Source: Halichoerus grypus (taxonomy: Eukaryota > Chordata > Mammalia > Carnivora > Phocidae). Taken from it: 64,000 nucleotides of DNA. The translations under genes were made by a program, and so were the position numbers. Of this stretch, positions 1 to 10,763 are shown piece by piece; the stretch's first letter is position 1; the number at the start of each line of letters is the position of its first letter. The notes beneath the pieces were generated by a model. That model was not told the origin of the DNA, did not search any database, and saw only the letters and a list, made by a program, of their open reading frames with translations. Where the stretch lies: assembly GCF_964656455.1 (NCBI RefSeq), contig NC_135716.1, forward strand, positions 79,088,484-79,152,483. The letters are read 5' to 3'.

Positions 1-267
1 AGGAGAGCATAAAATACATGTTTAAGTGGTCACAAAGATGAAGTCAATATTTAAAGAAAGGAGAAGATTCAGCATTAGAATATAAAGGCAGATTTTTAAA
101 ATAACGAACTATACCTTTCTGGGAAGTATAGTCATTGAAAAGCTTCCTTTCAGTGGGTGAGAGAATACAAGACAGACACATCTACAGAGAGAATCACCAA
201 GCTGGAAGAAATGCACAAGGAAATTTTCTGAAATACAGTGTGGTGAAGAAAGCTTCATTGGCATTGA
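1..267. other. unclassified AT-rich DNA
   Basis: No recognisable repeat, gene or RNA. Only short chance open frames are present. Confidence 0.5.
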
Positions 268-605
268 TTCATTTTATCCTCACATTAAGCTTAGGAGGTG
301 AGTACTAATACAATGACCAATTTAAAGATGAGGGAATTGAGGGAGCCTGGGTAGCTCAGTCGGTTAAGCATTGGACTCTTGATTTCTGCTCAGGTCATTA
401 TCTCAGGGTCGTGGGATTGAGCCCCATGTCGGTCTCCATGCTCAGAGGGGAGGCTGCTTGAGATTCTTTCTCCCTCTCTCTCTTCCACTCCTCTCTCTCT
501 CAAATAAAATCTTTAAAAAAATAACAAAATAAAGATGAGGGAGTTGAGGCACAGAAAGATCCAGAAACTTGCCTTCCCTTCCTCATGAAACTATTGAATC
601 AAAGG
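268..605 (-). mobile_element. MIR SINE, split by a Can-SINE
   Basis: The flanks of the Can-SINE at 342-530 together read like the reverse complement of the MIR core: a 'tcctcac..taggaggtgagtacta' segment on the left, then 'gagttgaggcacagaaagat..acttgcc' on the right. MIR is an ancient tRNA-derived SINE, so the Can-SINE is the later insertion. The copy is degenerate and the assignment is by eye. Confidence 0.6.
342..530 (+). mobile_element. Can-SINE (tRNA-derived)
   Basis: Begins GGAGCCTGGGTAGCTCAGTCGG (pol III A-box-like tRNA head), continues through a pyrimidine-rich CT tract and ends AAATAAAATCTTTAAAAAAA. It is flanked by an 18-bp duplication with one mismatch, AAAGATGAGGGAATTGAG at 324-341 and 531-548. 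It lies inside an older MIR. Retrotransposed in trans by L1. Confidence 0.93.
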
Positions 606-1074
606 GCCATTATTCAGAATCATGGGGTTAGTGCTATGTCTACATCTCAGCCACACAACTCTGCTAGGTTATAGAATATATTTCTATGGTTTTTACAGAT
701 ATATTTGAATTTTACATGAACTTTAACTATCTTTTTTTTTTTTTTTCTAAACAAGTTGCAGGGATAGATTTTTCCTTCTTCCTGCAGAGCATAAGGAACC
801 TAGAGTAATTGAACCACGTATTTAAGGTATCATCAAGCTCCCTCCATCTTAATATCATGCACAGATTTTTTTTAGCTTTACTTTTTTTAACATTAATTAC
901 TATAGTTGTTGCAGAGTATAGTGACATTTTATCAATATTTGTGCTTTTCATGGTTTCTTTTCTTTCATAACTTTGTTCTGGATTATTGTCCTTCTTGCTT
1001 GAGTATATCATTGAGTTATATATATAGTGCTTGAGGGTGGTAAAATATCTTCGCCCTTTTTTGGAAAATGTCCT
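606..1074. other. unclassified AT-rich DNA
   Basis: Contains a T run at about 731-747 but no repeat family or gene I can name. The minus-strand open frame here is low-complexity and has no domain. Confidence 0.4.
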
Positions 1075-1089
1075 CTCTTTTGCACTCTT

Positions 1090-1293
1090 TTTTTTTTTTT
1101 TTTAAAGATTTTATTTATTTATTTATTTAAGAGAGAATGAGATAGAGAGAGAGAGCACGAGAGGGGGGAGGGTCAGAGGGAGAAGCAGACTCCCTCTGAG
1201 CGGGGAGCCCGATGCAGGACTCGATCCCGGGACTCCAGGATCATGACCTGAGCTGAAGGCAGTCGCTTAACCAACTGAGCCATCCAGGCGCCC
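1090..1293 (-). mobile_element. Can-SINE
   Basis: On the plus strand: T run, TTTATTTATTTATTT, a GA-rich tract, CAGAGGGAGAAGCAG, then GATCATGACCTGAGC and the reversed head CCATCCAGGCGCCC. Flanking duplication CTCTTTTGCACTCTT at 1075-1089 and 1293-1307 is perfect. It belongs to the subgroup with GGACTCCAGGATCATG and GAAGGCAGTCGCTTAACC. Confidence 0.95.
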
Positions 1294-1307
1294 TCTTTTG
1301 CACTCTT

Positions 1308-1913
1308 GAATGATGGTTTGTTTTGGCACAGATTTCTAGGATTATTGGTTTTTCTCAGCCCCCTTGGAAGACAGTGGTCCTTTGTCTTCCAGTTTCTGCA
1401 TAGCTGATAAGTAAACTGCTTTCAGTCTTTCATAATCTAAATGTTTCCTCTGCTAGATTTTATTTTTCTCTTCATTTTTTTTTAATATTCTCCATTTTTA
1501 CTACAGTGTTCCTAAGTTGGACTAATGTTTTTTTATCTTGCTTGGAAATCAGAAGGTTTTTGAGTTTGTTTTTGGTTGGAAGACATCCTTATTTCTAGGA
1601 AAATCTCTGCTATGATCCATTCACATATTGTGTCTCTCATGTTTTCTCCATTTCCTTCTTCTAACACTCTAAGAAAACCCAAATTGGAGTGTTTTGATCT
1701 ATTATCTAGGTTTTGTAACTGCCCTTTGATGGATTTTATGTCTATATTTCTTTGTTACATCCTGGGTAACTGCTTCATGTTTATGTTGCAATACTCCAAT
1801 TTGTTTCCTTAACTATGATTAGTCCGGATTTTGTCTTCTTTTTTAAATTTCCATGACTATATTTTTAATTTCAAAGATTTCTAGTTCTTTCTAGACCATT
1901 TTTGGTTGTTTCA
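1308..1913 (-). mobile_element. possible degenerate L1M/HAL1 fragment
   Basis: Plus strand is T-rich and has phrases such as 'tctcatgttttctccatttccttcttctaa' broken in the style of reversed L1M ORF1 coding DNA. No clear boundary or coding alignment is visible, so this may equally be unclassified AT-rich DNA. It seems to continue past the SINE to about 2400. Confidence 0.3.
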
Positions 1914-1927
1914 TTTCTACCCATTTT

Positions 1928-2117
1928 TTTTTTTAAGATTTTATCTATTTATTTGAGAGAGAGAGAATGAGAGAGAGCACATGATGGGGGGAGGGTCAGA
2001 GGGAGAAGCAGACTCACTGCCGAGCAGGGAGCCCGATACGGGACTCGATCCAGGGACTCCAGGATCATGACCTGAGCCGAAGGCAGTCGCTTAACCAACT
2101 GAGCCACCCAGGCGCCC
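1928..2117 (-). mobile_element. Can-SINE
   Basis: Reversed Can-SINE with the same subgroup marks as the copy at 1090 (GGGGGGAGGGTCAGAGGGAG, GACTCCAGGATCATGACC, GGCAGTCGCTTAACC). Flanks are near-identical: TTTCTACCCATTTTT at 1914-1928 and TTTTCCTACCCATTTT at 2118-2134. Confidence 0.93.
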
Positions 2118-2479
2118 TTTTCCTACCCATTTTTAAAGATCAGAATTCCTTTTTTTGGTTCGAAAGATATAATTCCTCAATTAATCTTTTTGACATTTTA
2201 AATATGCTTCAGTCCTTCCCAGACTAGTTCATTAAATAGTTTTATCTGGAATGTTTTCATGTACTTGATATTGATTTTTTTAGCTGCCTTTTTAGCAATA
2301 GTTTTTATTGTTCTGGTTTTTGGAATTGATGATTTTAGACTCATACTGAGTGGAATTTTTTTCTTTTGCTGACTTACCCTGTCCATAGGTTTATACGTAG
2401 ATGTCTACTACCTTCCTGTTTGACTCTTCCTGGTTCAGACTCAATCCTTTTAATGAATCCTTTGGTCTTCTGTCCCACA

Positions 2480-2695
2480 ATGATAATAACTAATAATTAC
2501 CACTTACTGAGTACTTGCAATGGACCAAGTATTCTTCTAAGTGATTTGTTGGTATTAACTCAGCACATTCAGCTCCCTAACATAGGCATCAATTTTATTC
2601 CCATTTGATAGATGAAAAAAGTAAGACACTGAAAGTTTAACTAAACTGCCAAAGGTCACAGGATGTAAGTATGGAGTCAGGATCTGAACATAAAT
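2480..2695 (-). mobile_element. MIR SINE
   Basis: Reads as the reverse complement of MIR: 'tactgagtacttgcaatgga' position, then 'gtattaactcagcacattca', 'cccatttgatagatgaaaaa' and 'ccaaaggtcacaggatgtaa' in the expected order and spacing. Old and diverged. Confidence 0.8.
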
Positions 2696-2910
2696 ATTCT
2701 TTCTCAAGAGCTTATCTTAAGCACTTCATTATTACCTTGAGCTTTGGGAATATCTGGTCATTGCACTTGGTTCAACCCCTGGAGTCAGGACTGCAGGGTG
2801 TAAGGGGGCATTCATCCTTTCTGGTGTCCAGTAAGTGTAGTCTTATGCAACAGTTGATGTTGAGAGTTTAGCAAAGCTCCTCCACAGTAATGTTGCCTTG
2901 GTATCCATTT

Positions 2911-3348
2911 TGTTAGGCCAGGTTGCCTGCAGGGACCACTGACACTAGCCCCTCATGCAAGCTTGTGCCCTAGATCATAGCCCACAGAGTCACCAGCAAC
3001 TTTAAGTTCCTAATATGACTTTCCCAGCAACTACTGCGAACAACAGTTCCCTCTGCCTCCCAACTCCTTCCTCTTATGGGCCCCTTACATAAGACTCTCA
3101 TGGGGCTTACCAAAACCGCAATTGTTTGAATTGACCAATTTGGCCTTAGCCTGGGATCCCCAAAGTGCTCTACCCATAGACCCTAATAAAGGCCTGTGTC
3201 TCTGTCTGCACTCTGCCTTGACCTTCCGTGTGATCCCTGGAGGCATAAAGAGTACTTCCTCCAGGACCTATGAGTAATAACCTCTATTTCACTTTCTCCT
3301 GTGGTCTGTTGTTGAACAGTGACTCACCATCCGGTATCCTGTGATCCA
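2911..3348 (+). mobile_element. probable solo ERV LTR
   Basis: LTR-like layout: TG start near 2911, a C-rich U3, a poly(A) signal AATAAA near 3184, then GT-rich sequence with TTTCTCCTGTGG and GTTGTTGAACAGTG, and a CA end near 3347. No flanking ERV genes are recognisable. Boundaries and class are inferred; no duplication was confirmed. Confidence 0.45.
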
Positions 3349-4858
3349 CTTAACAAGGGTTAATTTGACAAATTCATAACAGTTGTGTTGTCAGTTCAGG
3401 ATCTGGGAAGCTCAGCAGGATAACCCAGCTTCAAACAGGATTGATAGATTCTTTCTACCTTTCTGTAGAGGTGTTTTTTGTTTCTTTGATTTCCTCACTT
3501 CCTACATCCAACTCTCTAGTATGACTTCTTACAGCTGCATTCATACTTCGATTGGGCGCTTTAATTTCTGCTGAATGGTGTTGATTTTAAACCTTGTTTC
3601 TTCTGTTGAAGCATAAGCATATGGTGCCGTTTGTATCAAAAGTCTTCAATCTCTCTCTCTCCTAGGCTTTTTGTTCACCACCAGAAAAGCACTATTTGGA
3701 GAAGTCATGATGTCTTCCAATACAGATTTGCTAATTACACAATTGTAGTGCTCTTTTTAAAGGCAAAAAACAACAGCAACAAAAATCTCTCCACGCTTCA
3801 AGCTATTTGGTGGACTGGCATTTGTCCCTGGCAGGAACATCCAGAGGTTCTATACTTTTTGGACTATCATATTTTTCCCTCTATTTTTATTTGAGGATTC
3901 TTCTGAGGATTCTCCTGCAGTTTCCTCTTTGTTCACTGGGTGTAAGGCAATATAATTAAAGTTCTCTCAAAGCAGCTTGTGGTGTGGCAGACCTGGAATG
4001 CCCTTCCTTGTTTTTCCCTCACCTCTGTGTCACATCATCTGCCTAGTCATTTTTAAATTCAGTTTACCATGGAAATGTTCCATATATGAGCACCCCTATA
4101 AGGGACCGAGTGGCAGTTGATGCCACATATTGGATGGAACATGTCTGATTAGGAGTCACTCTGAACTGCTCACCATCTCTGGGTAACTTCTTCCACTTTC
4201 CTATTCTAGGGTGAAAACCTTAGATTATAAATGCAGGTTATCTCCTAAATTTTGTAAGTCTGCCTTATTTTGCTTGAGCTGTTACTTTTGATTTAGCACC
4301 AACTTCTATATTCATAAGAAGTAACCTTCTAATAATCTTTCATACCCTTCCAGTCCGCTTTCATATCCTTCATTTGCCCCACTAACCCTACGAGACTATA
4401 ATGTCTGTTGCCAAACATCTTCCTTTTTCTTCCCTGTGGGTAGCTTCTCTATCAATGGGAGTGGTGTTCCAGAATATCCCTCAGAGATTAAATAGTATTT
4501 ACTCCTATCAATATGTCTACTTCCCCACCAATTTCTTAATCCAGCCCTAAAATTAAAATTCAGTATATATAGAACTGAATGGAAATTTTATTTGAGATGC
4601 CCATCACAGGTCATCGAGGCCTCAAAATCACCTTATGTCATGCTCCAGACCATCCTCAAAGACTGTAAGTTTCCCTCCACATGAGCTCAACAAACAGCAG
4701 GTGCTTTTCAGGTTGTGGGTCATCCCTAAGACTTCCTTGTTCACAGTAATAGGAGGAGTTGCTATACTGAAGAGACCTCCTATTTGACTTAGGCTAGGAA
4801 GTGCCTGTCAGCCTTTGAAATTCAAAGGAACCCAAAAATCTCATAGGTTTGGAAAAAT
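3349..4858. other. unclassified 1.5-kb interval
   Basis: No repeat family, RNA or coding region could be supported. Open frames are under 90 codons with no recognisable domain. Confidence 0.4.
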
Positions 4859-4869
4859 CTGATATTCTT

Positions 4870-5196
4870 TTTTTTTTTTTTTAGAGAGGGAGGGGGTTGG
4901 GAGGGGCAGAGGGAGAAGGAGAGAGAATCTTTTTTTTTGTTTTTTTAGTTTTAATAAGATATTTAACACAGTATATCCAAAATATTATCACTTCAACATG
5001 CAATCAATATAAAAATTATTATTTAACTTTTTCTCATAATAAGTCATTTATTTATTTATTTATTTATTTAGAAGGAGAGAGAGAATCTTAAGCAGGCTCC
5101 ACACCCAGTGCAGAGCCCAATCTCGTGACACTGAGATCATGACCTGAGCAAAAATCAAGAGTCAGACACTTAAACAACTGAGCCACCCAGGTGTCC
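4870..5196 (-). mobile_element. Can-SINE, compound, split by a foreign segment
   Basis: Two reversed Can-SINE pieces, 4870-4930 (T run, GA-rich tract) and 5048-5196 (ATTTATTT tail, then AAGCAGGCTCCAC.. to the head CACCCAGGTGTCCC), flank a MER5A-like stretch. The outer flanks GATATTCTTTTT (about 4860) and GATGTTCTTTTT (about 5200) look like one duplication round the whole compound. The string GGAGAGAGAATCT occurs at both inner edges. Confidence 0.75.
4946..5045 (+). mobile_element. MER5A-like hAT DNA transposon fragment
   Basis: Contains 'atatccaaaatattatcact', 'tcaacatgcaatcaatataa' and 'aaaattattatttaac', which I recognise as the interior of MER5A, an old non-autonomous hAT-Charlie element. 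Neither terminal repeat is present. Its place inside a much younger SINE is odd. Confidence 0.65.
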
Positions 5197-5212
5197 CATG
5201 ATGTTCTTTTTA

Positions 5213-5898
5213 TTCCTAGACTGTAAAGGCCTTTCCTGGCAGTATCCAGACTTGTTAACTTTCCGAACACCTATACAGAAAACACATTACATACCTTGCT
5301 TGAATTAGCCTGTATGATTATATCCTGTTTGATTTTTTCAGCCAAGGTTGGTTCTATGCGAATCTGGCCTGGACAGTAGATTGTTTTTAAGAAATCATGT
5401 TTTCTTGCTTCCTATTCTTAATATCACATGACTTCCCAAATCTTACCACTTATGCTTTATAACCAGAGGAGAGTTTGAGGTATGGGATGTGGAAACTATG
5501 GGGACTTGACACATTAGGTTTAAAGATGAAAGTGTTCATCCTCACATCCTATCTGTCTAACCCCAAAAAGGTACTTGGAAATATTTCCTCACCTCCTCAA
5601 CTTCCTATCTCAAGGGAATTATCTATACACATCTTCTAAATTATACATGTTACAATAAAAGCTTGTCAACAGTAACTTCAAAATAAAACTACAAAAATAA
5701 TACAGAGGATAATCAATAAGTATTCTCCTGCTTTATGGAAAGTCCTTATAATATGTTTATAATAATATCATCAAATTAGCATGGTATATTCAAGAAGATA
5801 GAAATATATCTAAAATTCCCTGATACTAATTATATCACTTATTTAAACATTTAATAATCTCATTGTCATGAGCATGCTATGAAGGTGCACACACAAGT
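5213..5898. other. unclassified AT-rich DNA
   Basis: No repeat or gene recognised. Confidence 0.4.
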
Positions 5899-6434
5899 TG
5901 TGTCTTTCCACAATGTCAGCTTTATTCAATCATAAAGCAAAGTTAAATCACAATTATAAAGCGGGTTCAGGATTCCAAACTCAATGACCATTCACCATGT
6001 GATTAAACCTGGCTTCTTACGCAGCACGCGGAGCAGGGCATAAGACAAACCGCACAACAAACAAGCTCACAGAAGGTTGCGGGAAGTTAAGGAGCCAAAT
6101 GTGAAGTCTGTGGGCGTGCAGTTGAGATAAGGCCTCGGTCTGGTCCGGGTCAGCTCTCCGGCTCTCAGTGTTCTGATGTTCAAGCAGCAAAGGATCTCGG
6201 TTCCGTTCAGAGATCAGTCCGGCAGAGCCTTCGGCAGCCGTTGCTTTTTTAAAGTGGTCAGACAGGGGCGCCTGGGTGGCTTAGTCAGTTAAGAACCTGC
6301 CTTTGGCTCGGGTCATGATCTCAGGGTCCTGGGATTGAACCCTCATCGGGTTCCCTGCCTAGCGGAGGAGAGTCTGCTTCTCCCTCTGCCTCTGTGATCC
6401 TCTTCCTCTGTGATTGCTTTCACTCTCTCTCAAA

Positions 6435-6465
<31 letters not shown>

Positions 6466-6729
6466 ATCTTAAAAAGAAAAAAGTGGTCAGACATAGAGGG
6501 GTCATGTCTGAAGAGTCTGACAGTTTGCTGCCAAAATCCTTCCCTTTTTAAAGGGATTCAATCAGTTTTGGGTCTCTGCAGACCTCCTCTGGTTCTGCAC
6601 GTTATCAGTTCTGGGTGTTAGCTGATGCTGGTCCCAGAGATATCTCCTAGCTGCTGTACCTTAACTGCTTGCGTCATTGTTTGACCCAGGCTCCTGCTTG
6701 ACATGAGGGACTCCATTTTGCTCTCTACA
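5899..6729 (-). mobile_element. solo ERV LTR interrupted by a Can-SINE
   Basis: On the minus strand it starts TGTAGAGAGCAAAATGGAG and ends with an AATAAA signal (reverse of 5923-5928) followed shortly by ..ACA. The CpG-containing 5990-6240 stretch fits an LTR promoter/R region. A SINE sits at 6265-6479; without it the LTR is about 600 bp. No ERV coding DNA is adjacent. Exact 3' edge is uncertain and no clean duplication was found. Confidence 0.6.
6265..6479 (+). mobile_element. Can-SINE inside an LTR
   Basis: Starts GGGGCGCCTGGGTGGCTTAG and ends in an expanded (AAAT)n tail at 6431-6467. Perfect 14-bp duplication AAAGTGGTCAGACA at 6251-6264 and 6480-6493. Confidence 0.96.
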
Positions 6730-7520
6730 CTCATAAAACTAAACTATAATAGCTTTGAATAAATACACATTTACTTTAAAAATAGAATCTTTATTGTGAT
6801 ATATGAAGTACTCAGTCAGTACCCAGAGGAAGACTTATCTTTTCAAAAGGACTTATAGAGAGAGTGAAAACAAGATATCTGTGTGAAATTGTCCCTTGAG
6901 TTATTTCACCTTGGGTGTTTTGTCTGGGTATCTGTAGTTCTCACCATTGGAGGGATGTGGGAAGGCAGTAGTAGTGTTTAGACCCCCTGCAATGAATCAG
7001 CAAACCTGCTGTAGAGCCAGAAGATTAGGGAATTGAACTGGAAAGTAGCCAAACCATCCAGCTGAGGAGCAGGTAAGCCAAGGACTACATGCACATTTTC
7101 CCCACATGCTTCCAAAAATGAAGACACCACAGCAAGCCAGAGTGGGGCTAGATAGGACTAAATTTTGGAGTCCATGTCATAAAATTCAGTCTTAGCTGCA
7201 TTCAGGATCTCAGGGATAATCATGGTTTTGAGGTATTTTGAATAAGCTATTGGCAAAGCATAATAATTTAGAAGCAGAAAAGAGAAAATACTTTGAAATT
7301 AATTATACATATTTACCTTTTAAACTCATTTGTTTGATTCTTTCATTTTGCTTACCTTCAACATGGTCCCCCAATTTTTTCCAAAAATATTTGGATAAAT
7401 ATTTAAAATTCATATTACATACCAAGATTTAAAAAAAATTCAAGAAATGACTTTAAAGATACAATAAAAGCAGAAAAAAACTAGGATTCATGGATGAAAA
7501 TGATGTCCAAAATAGGTCAT
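6730..7520. other. unclassified AT-rich DNA
   Basis: No repeat or gene recognised. Confidence 0.4.
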
Positions 7521-7580
7521 GTATATTTGGAACCTGGAACTGTGCTTAGCACATAGTGAGTTCTCAAAAATCTTTGTTGT
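7521..7580 (+). mobile_element. short L2/MIR-like 3' fragment
   Basis: The phrase 'ctgtgcttagcacatagtga' then 'gttctcaaaaatctttgttg' matches the common 3' end shared by L2 and MIR. Very short, so family choice is uncertain. Confidence 0.4.
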
Positions 7581-7605
7581 TGTTGTTGTTGTTATTATTA
7601 TCATT
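7573..7605. repeat. (TTG)n/(TTA)n microsatellite
   Basis: Seven TTG-type units pass into TTA units, starting right at the end of an L2/MIR-like fragment. Confidence 0.9.
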
Positions 7606-7979
7606 ACTATCCACTGAAAGATGGTGAGCCCTAGAAGTACTCTAACTTGTCTTTCAAACTGTAGAGAACATCCTATGCATCTCCTCTTATCTTTTTTAGC
7701 CACAGATATCTGATAATATTCTTCATTTAAATTTAAATGTATCTTGAAATCAAATTTAGGGCACCTTGGATTTGAATCATGATGAAATGTAACCTTTAAC
7801 CTAACTGTACTCTGCATGGGAATCAACATGTATCCTAATTTTCCATCCATAAATTGCATCCTCAGGGTAAATAAGGATTCTGATTTAGGATGTAGAGCCA
7901 GTAATTGACCTCCTCAGATGAAGTCCTTCAATCTCTGATTCCAGGGAGAGTAATCATCCTGCAAACTTCCCACATGGGT
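7606..7979. other. unclassified DNA
   Basis: No repeat or gene recognised. A 123-codon minus-strand open frame (7488-7859) has biased, repeat-derived composition (a Thr run from the TTG/TTA microsatellite) and no domain. Confidence 0.4.
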
Positions 7980-7994
7980 AGGAAATATAGGACT

Positions 7995-8192
7995 TTTTTT
8001 TTTTTTTTTAAAGATTTTATTTATTTATTTGACAGAGAGAGACACAGAGAGAGAGAGAACACAAGCAGGGGGAGAGAGAGAAGCAGGCTTCCTGCTGAGC
8101 ATGGAGCCTGATGAAGGGCTCTATCCCAGGACCCTGGGATCATGACCTGAGCCGAAGGCAGACGCTTAATGACTGAGCCACCCAGGTGCCCC
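7995..8192 (-). mobile_element. Can-SINE
   Basis: Reversed Can-SINE ending GAGCCACCCAGGTGCCCC. Duplication AGGAAATATA at 7980-7989 and 8193-8202. The 'AACCAA' of the head is shortened at about 8168. Confidence 0.92.
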
Positions 8193-8252
8193 AGGAAATA
8201 TAAGTCTCTATTTGGTGTTGATCCCTTTTCATATAAGAGTGAAGCCGGAGAG

Positions 8253-8988
8253 TGAGGTTCTTGTCTCACAGAGTCAAAGAATGAATCCCATGGACAAAGG
8301 AGAGCAAGTAGAGAGTTTTACTAAGCAAGGACACAGAAAAAGCTCTCAGGAATGACAGGGGTCCTGACAGGGTTGCCAACATGGGCCTCCACCAACAGTC
8401 TTTTATTATTGACCAGGGAGCTTTTGGCCTTAACATCCTTGTGATGTCTTGGTTGAGTAAGGACTGGTAATAACATCTTTAATGGCTTACTTTTTCTTTG
8501 AGGTCTGGCTATTCTTTGTTAGTCACAGGGTGACTATCATAAAAAGACCCCACCTCTGACGCCCAGGGTAGGGTGGTCTGGTTTGTTCCCTTATCTCTAC
8601 TTTCATTACACCTCAGCATTTCTGTGGTTTCTTTGAGCCTGATCACGTAGCCCCCTACCTATCTTTCCCTACCTAGCCCCGCCTGTCCCTTACTCAGTGA
8701 GACCCTTCAGATGTATATCGGTGGGTTGGGAGATGATTGCCAACAGGTATCTTTGGGGTGGGGGGATAGAGTTAAAGGAAGTTTCCAAAGGAATTTTTAT
8801 ATGTTAAAGTAGATTTACAGGATCCTGGGGGTCAGGTTAAGATTGCCTTTTGCCCTTAGCAAAGTGTCAACATCCAGGTAGTTGAGTCCCTATAGGAAGG
8901 TCACTCTGCCTGTTTCAAGGACTTGTCAACGGGCTCTAAGTAGTAAGGAAATTTAATAATTTTTCTTCTGCCTCTGTTTGCCACATCA
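8253..8988 (-). mobile_element. ERV LTR, copy 0 of the 8-12 kb LTR group
   Basis: The right part (about 8695-8988, U3 on the minus strand) matches 10462-10763 almost base for base, for example CTTCAGATGTATAT, AGAGTTAAAGGAAGTTT and GACTTGTCAA, and ends CCACATCA. The left part (8253-8690) is unlike the other copies: it ends in a different R-U5 whose minus strand reads GACTCTGTGAGACAAGAACC. Left boundary is inferred from a TG and could be a separate LTR. Confidence 0.55.
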
Positions 8989-9064
8989 AGGGCACCTCTC
9001 CATTCCTGGAGGGAGAGTACTTGTGCCCAATGTATGGTTCCCATTTTGAATTTCTTCTTATTCA

Positions 9065-9240
9065 ATCATATAGGTATGATTCTAAGCTCTCTGAGGGTGG
9101 TTCCCTCTTCTCTCCCTCAGTGAGTCTAATGCAGGCATTGGCAGCTATGGCTGGGATAAAACTATCTTATCATATTATTGGCACCACCTGACCACAGCAC
9201 CTAGCACATACAGCATGAATGAAAAGTGAGTGAATAGACT
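9065..9240 (+). mobile_element. L2 3' fragment
   Basis: Contains 'taagctctctgagggtggtt' followed by 'cagcacctagcacatacagc' and 'gaatgaaaagtgagtgaata', the usual L2 3' order. Diverged. Confidence 0.5.
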
Positions 9241-9278
9241 GTTTCTTATCTTGTCAATACTTTATCCAAGCTAGGTAT

Positions 9279-9692
9279 TGATGTAGTTTTGAGTAGCGTT
9301 GTTGTTGGGGTCCAGAACTGATGGCCAAGAATTCTTGAGATGTCTTTGGTGCAAAAGGTGATTTTATTAAAGCACGAGGACAGGAGACCTGTGCAGAAAG
9401 AGCTGCTGCCACCCCAGGATTGTGAGGAACAAGTGATTATTTACTTTGGGGTTGGGGGAAGTAAAGATAAGGGAAGTTTGAAAAGGATTTTCATATGATA
9501 AAGAAGACTCACAGGGTACTGGAGGCCTTGCTATTATCAAGCTAAGGTAGTTTTTCCCACTAGCAAGGAATTAACATTAAGACAGTTGGGAGTTTCCTGC
9601 AGTTATATTCTGCCTGACTTAATGATTTGTCAATGGGCTGCAGGTTATAAGAACATTCAATTCATTTCCTTCTGCCTTTGTTTCCCACATCA
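9279..9692 (-). mobile_element. solo ERV LTR, copy 1
   Basis: Plus strand starts TGATGTAGTTTTGAG and ends CCCACATCA. Minus strand has an AATAAA signal near 9367 followed by the R-U5 segment TTTTGCACCAAAGACATC and CAAGAATTCTTGGCC. The termini TGATG..CATCA match copies 2 and 3. The 5-bp flanks GGTAT and GATAT agree at four of five bases. Class-I (ERV1) type by structure. Confidence 0.72.
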
Positions 9693-9729
9693 GATATGAG
9701 CTATTTTCATTCATGATGTAACCCAAAAC

Positions 9730-10190
9730 TGGGTTCACCTCTTGGTGGGTGTCGAGTCAAAAGACACAACCAAGCCAAAGAATGGGAAAAGGAGGGATTT
9801 TACTTTCAACAAGTAAGGAGAACAGTGCGGATATTTCCCAAGGCAATGTCCCACTTTCACAAAAAAACAAAAAAAAATTGGGCACAGTTTTAAGCTGAGG
9901 GTGCATGCATATTCATGGAGGGACTTGGCAAGGGAAAATTCATTGTAGAATTGGGGCAAAAGTCATCCTAAGTTGAGAGAGTCCAGGTCTTAGTTGACTG
10001 AAGTCACAGGGCCAACAAAGGTCGGCATCAACAGTTCTCTGGCTCCAGTTAGCCCTGTGTTGGAACGCTCAAAGTGATTTAACTCCTGCAAAAAGAGTGT
10101 GCATTAGCTCAGTCTTTATTTTTTAAACAGCTCTGGCAGTTTTACCATTGACTTATTGTCTCTGATTTGGTCAGGCTATTTTCTGGCCTG
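9730..10190 (-). mobile_element. possible LTR fragment of another ERV family
   Basis: Plus strand begins TGGGTTCACCTCTTGG then GTGGGTGTCGAGTCAAAAGA, which read in reverse resemble a U5 end. Inside is ATTTTACTTTCAACAAG. A clear 5' edge is lacking. It might continue beyond copy 2 at 10764. Confidence 0.35.
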
Positions 10191-10195
10191 GCAGA

Positions 10196-10763
10196 TGATG
10201 TAGGAAATGGTTGGGGTTTAGAGCTAATGGCCAAGAAAGAATTCTTGGGATGTCTTTGGTGCAAAAAGGTGGTTTTATTAAAGAATGGGACAGGACCCAT
10301 GGGCAGAAAGAGCTGCATTGGGGTCATACTTTCAAGTTGGAAAGGGTTTAGGGATAGCATAAGTCTCCAAGGAGTTTTGGAAGCAAGGTTTCCAGGGCCT
10401 TGAAGGGGCTAGCTATTGTTGGGAAAATGTCATTTATTACTGTCTAGTAAAACCCTAGTCATGAGTCCCTTCAGATGTATATTGGTGGGCCATATGCTTG
10501 AGGGGCGATTGCCAACATATATCTTGAAGGGTAGAGTTAAAGGAAGTTTCTAAAGGAATTTTTATATGTTAAAGTAGACTGAGAAGATCCTGGGGTGTTG
10601 GGATAATGTTAAACTAAGATTGCCTTGTGCCTTTAGCAAAGTATTAACATCGAGGCAGCTGAACTCCCAGAGGAAGGTCACTCTACCTGTTTCAAGGACT
10701 TGTCAATGGGCTGTAGACAGTAAGGAAATTTAATATTTTCTCTTGTCTTTGCTTCCTACATCA
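10196..10763 (-). mobile_element. solo ERV LTR, copy 2
   Basis: The longest typical copy: plus strand TGATGTAGGAAATGG..CCTACATCA. Minus strand has AATAAA near 10277, then TTTTTGCACCAAAGAC and AAGAATTCTTTCTTGGCC. Shares U3 with copy 0 and R-U5 with copies 1 and 3. Flanks GCAGA and GTAGA agree at four of five bases. Confidence 0.75.

Noticed and set aside
342..412. tRNA gene from the TGGGTAGCTCAGTCGG-type heads
   Set aside because: The tRNA-like head of each SINE is part of a dispersed element with a CT-rich tract and A-rich tail, and it cannot fold into a complete cloverleaf with a standard acceptor stem.
5899..6729. A CpG island promoter of a host gene near 6000-6240
   Set aside because: The CpG-containing stretch is bounded by LTR-like termini and a poly(A) signal, and no exon follows in either direction.
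7488..7859. 123-codon minus-strand frame as a host exon
   Set aside because: It includes a microsatellite-encoded Thr run and an L2/MIR piece, and no splice-like or domain evidence supports it.
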